Assembly (NCBI GenBank): GCA_026706025.1
Contig: JAPOZO010000072.1
Location: 1-64,000 of the forward strand
Source of the DNA: Candidatus Poribacteria bacterium
GTDB lineage: Bacteria; Poribacteria; WGA-4E; WGA-3G
DNA: 64,000 nt
Direction of reading: 5' to 3'
Below, piece by piece: positions 63,400-64,000 of the stretch. A program made the translations under genes and the position numbers. Position 1 is the stretch's first letter; each line of letters starts with the position of its first letter. A model generated the notes under the pieces. That model was given only the letters and a program-made list of their open reading frames with translations. It did no database searches and had not been told where the DNA came from.

Positions 63400-64000
63400 A
63401 TGAGGAATAATATACGCCATAGCAGCTTGGTGGTTGGGCAACTGGTAGCCGAACCTGCAACTCGGACGGAAGGTCATCTCAAAGTTGGCACGATGCCTGA
63501 CGGAACGGCTGTCCGACTGCCTGTTGTACTCATCAACGGGAGGTCCCTAGGCAAAACACTCTATATCCAAGCAATTAGCGACGGAGATGAACTCAACGGT
63601 ATCGCTGTTGTTCACAACATTCTCCAAACGGTCGCGCCAGAGCAGTTGCACGGCAAGATTATCGCCGTGCCGCTTGTCAATTTTCACGCGTTCCATGCCA
63701 AACAGGCACTCAGCCCTGTGGACAGTCGCAAAATGAATCGCTGTTTCCCGGGCAGACGGGACGGCACGTCAAGTGAACGGATCGCTTATAACCTCTTTCA
63801 ACACGCTGTTCAGCAAGCGGACTACTGCCTCGATCTGCACCAAGGCGGCGTACATCCAATGATAGATGAGGTTCGCGTCCGCGTTGGCGAAAAACATACA
63901 CTTCACAATGCCTGCCTTGAACTTGCACGCGTTTTCGGTATCGGACACATTCTCGATCAGAAGGGTCCGAAGGGGCAACTTGCACAAGCAGCACCAGAGA
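63400..64000 (+). CDS. Succinylglutamate desuccinylase/aspartoacylase-like metallohydrolase (N-terminal part, cut by window end)
   Basis: 200 residues visible from ATG 63400; the frame runs on. The AstE/AspA pattern is clear: DGDELNGIAVV at the first metal-binding loop, PLVNFHAF, the MNRCFPGR substrate-binding block, and LDLHQGG with a metal histidine. In the usual motif HGDE the histidine is here replaced by Asp (SDGDE), so the zinc site may be altered. The enzymes remove acyl groups from amino acids. Confidence 0.85.
   Translation, partial: MRNNIRHSSLVVGQLVAEPATRTEGHLKVGTMPDGTAVRLPVVLINGRSLGKTLYIQAISDGDELNGIAVVHNILQTVAPEQLHGKIIAVPLVNFHAFHAKQALSPVDSRKMNRCFPGRRDGTSSERIAYNLFQHAVQQADYCLDLHQGGVHPMIDEVRVRVGEKHTLHNACLELARVFGIGHILDQKGPKGQLAQAAPE

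Overview
The window looks like a chromosomal segment of an uncultured diderm (Gram-negative type) bacterium, most likely Candidatus Poribacteria. That assignment is an inference. It rests on two secreted proteins with a dockerin-like domain followed by a C-terminal domain opening with the motif NYPNPFNPETWIPYQLA, on a lipid A gene run with a fused LpxC-FabZ, and on many sulfotransferases. I see no rRNA, tRNA or CRISPR array.

Layout. 1-3137 (+): 3' end of a type III Res-like helicase/nuclease, then a toxin-antitoxin operon with two tandem antitoxin paralogues and one PIN toxin. 3141-10898 (-): a dihydrolipoamide acyltransferase, a small unknown protein, a Gfo/Idh/MocA oxidoreductase, a gamma-carbonic anhydrase, an ABC exporter with a PspA-like protein, and an orphan beta-class DNA methyltransferase. 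11154-17962 (+): UbiB-like kinase, RuvX, MltG, then lpxC-fabZ, lpxA and lpxI. 18152-18382 (-): a SelW/Rdx-type gene with an in-frame TGA in a CxxU motif, having its own promoter, Shine-Dalgarno site and terminator; ordinary ORF calling misses it. Divergent from it is a TonB-like gene behind a consensus sigma-54 promoter. 19781-20533 (+): an SDR oxidoreductase.

20647-45215 (-): a large polysaccharide locus. It holds an initiating sugar transferase, two GT4 glycosyltransferases, an O-antigen ligase/polymerase-like protein, a MurJ/Wzx-like flippase, two nucleotide-sugar epimerases, a Wzi-like capsule-attachment barrel, a polysaccharide deacetylase, a GH clan-A lipoprotein and four sulfotransferases. 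Read together, they suggest a sulfated, surface-attached polysaccharide. Within or beside it are three secreted or lipid-anchored proteins (VCBS/ASPIC, leucine-rich repeat, lamin-tail). 45287-50293 (-): a beta-helix lipoprotein and the Pnkp/Hen1 RNA repair pair. 50747-58462 (+): a TrpD-like transferase, a TIM-barrel isomerase, a BioF-like PLP enzyme, a cupin, an M20 peptidase and a WD40 protein. 58609-61565 (+): a translationally coupled set of AAA ATPase, DUF4276/TOPRIM-like protein, RNHCP protein and OmpA-type protein. 61576-63113 (-): an outer membrane protein and rpiA. 63400-end (+): the start of an AstE/AspA-like enzyme.

Two families of dispersed repeats run through the intergenic spaces. 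One is made of 7-bp tandem arrays (CAGTTAT / CCAGTTT types) arranged as inverted pairs. The other carries a 31-bp exact match between 16880 and 30922. One heptad element lies in frame inside the signal peptide of the GH lipoprotein gene.
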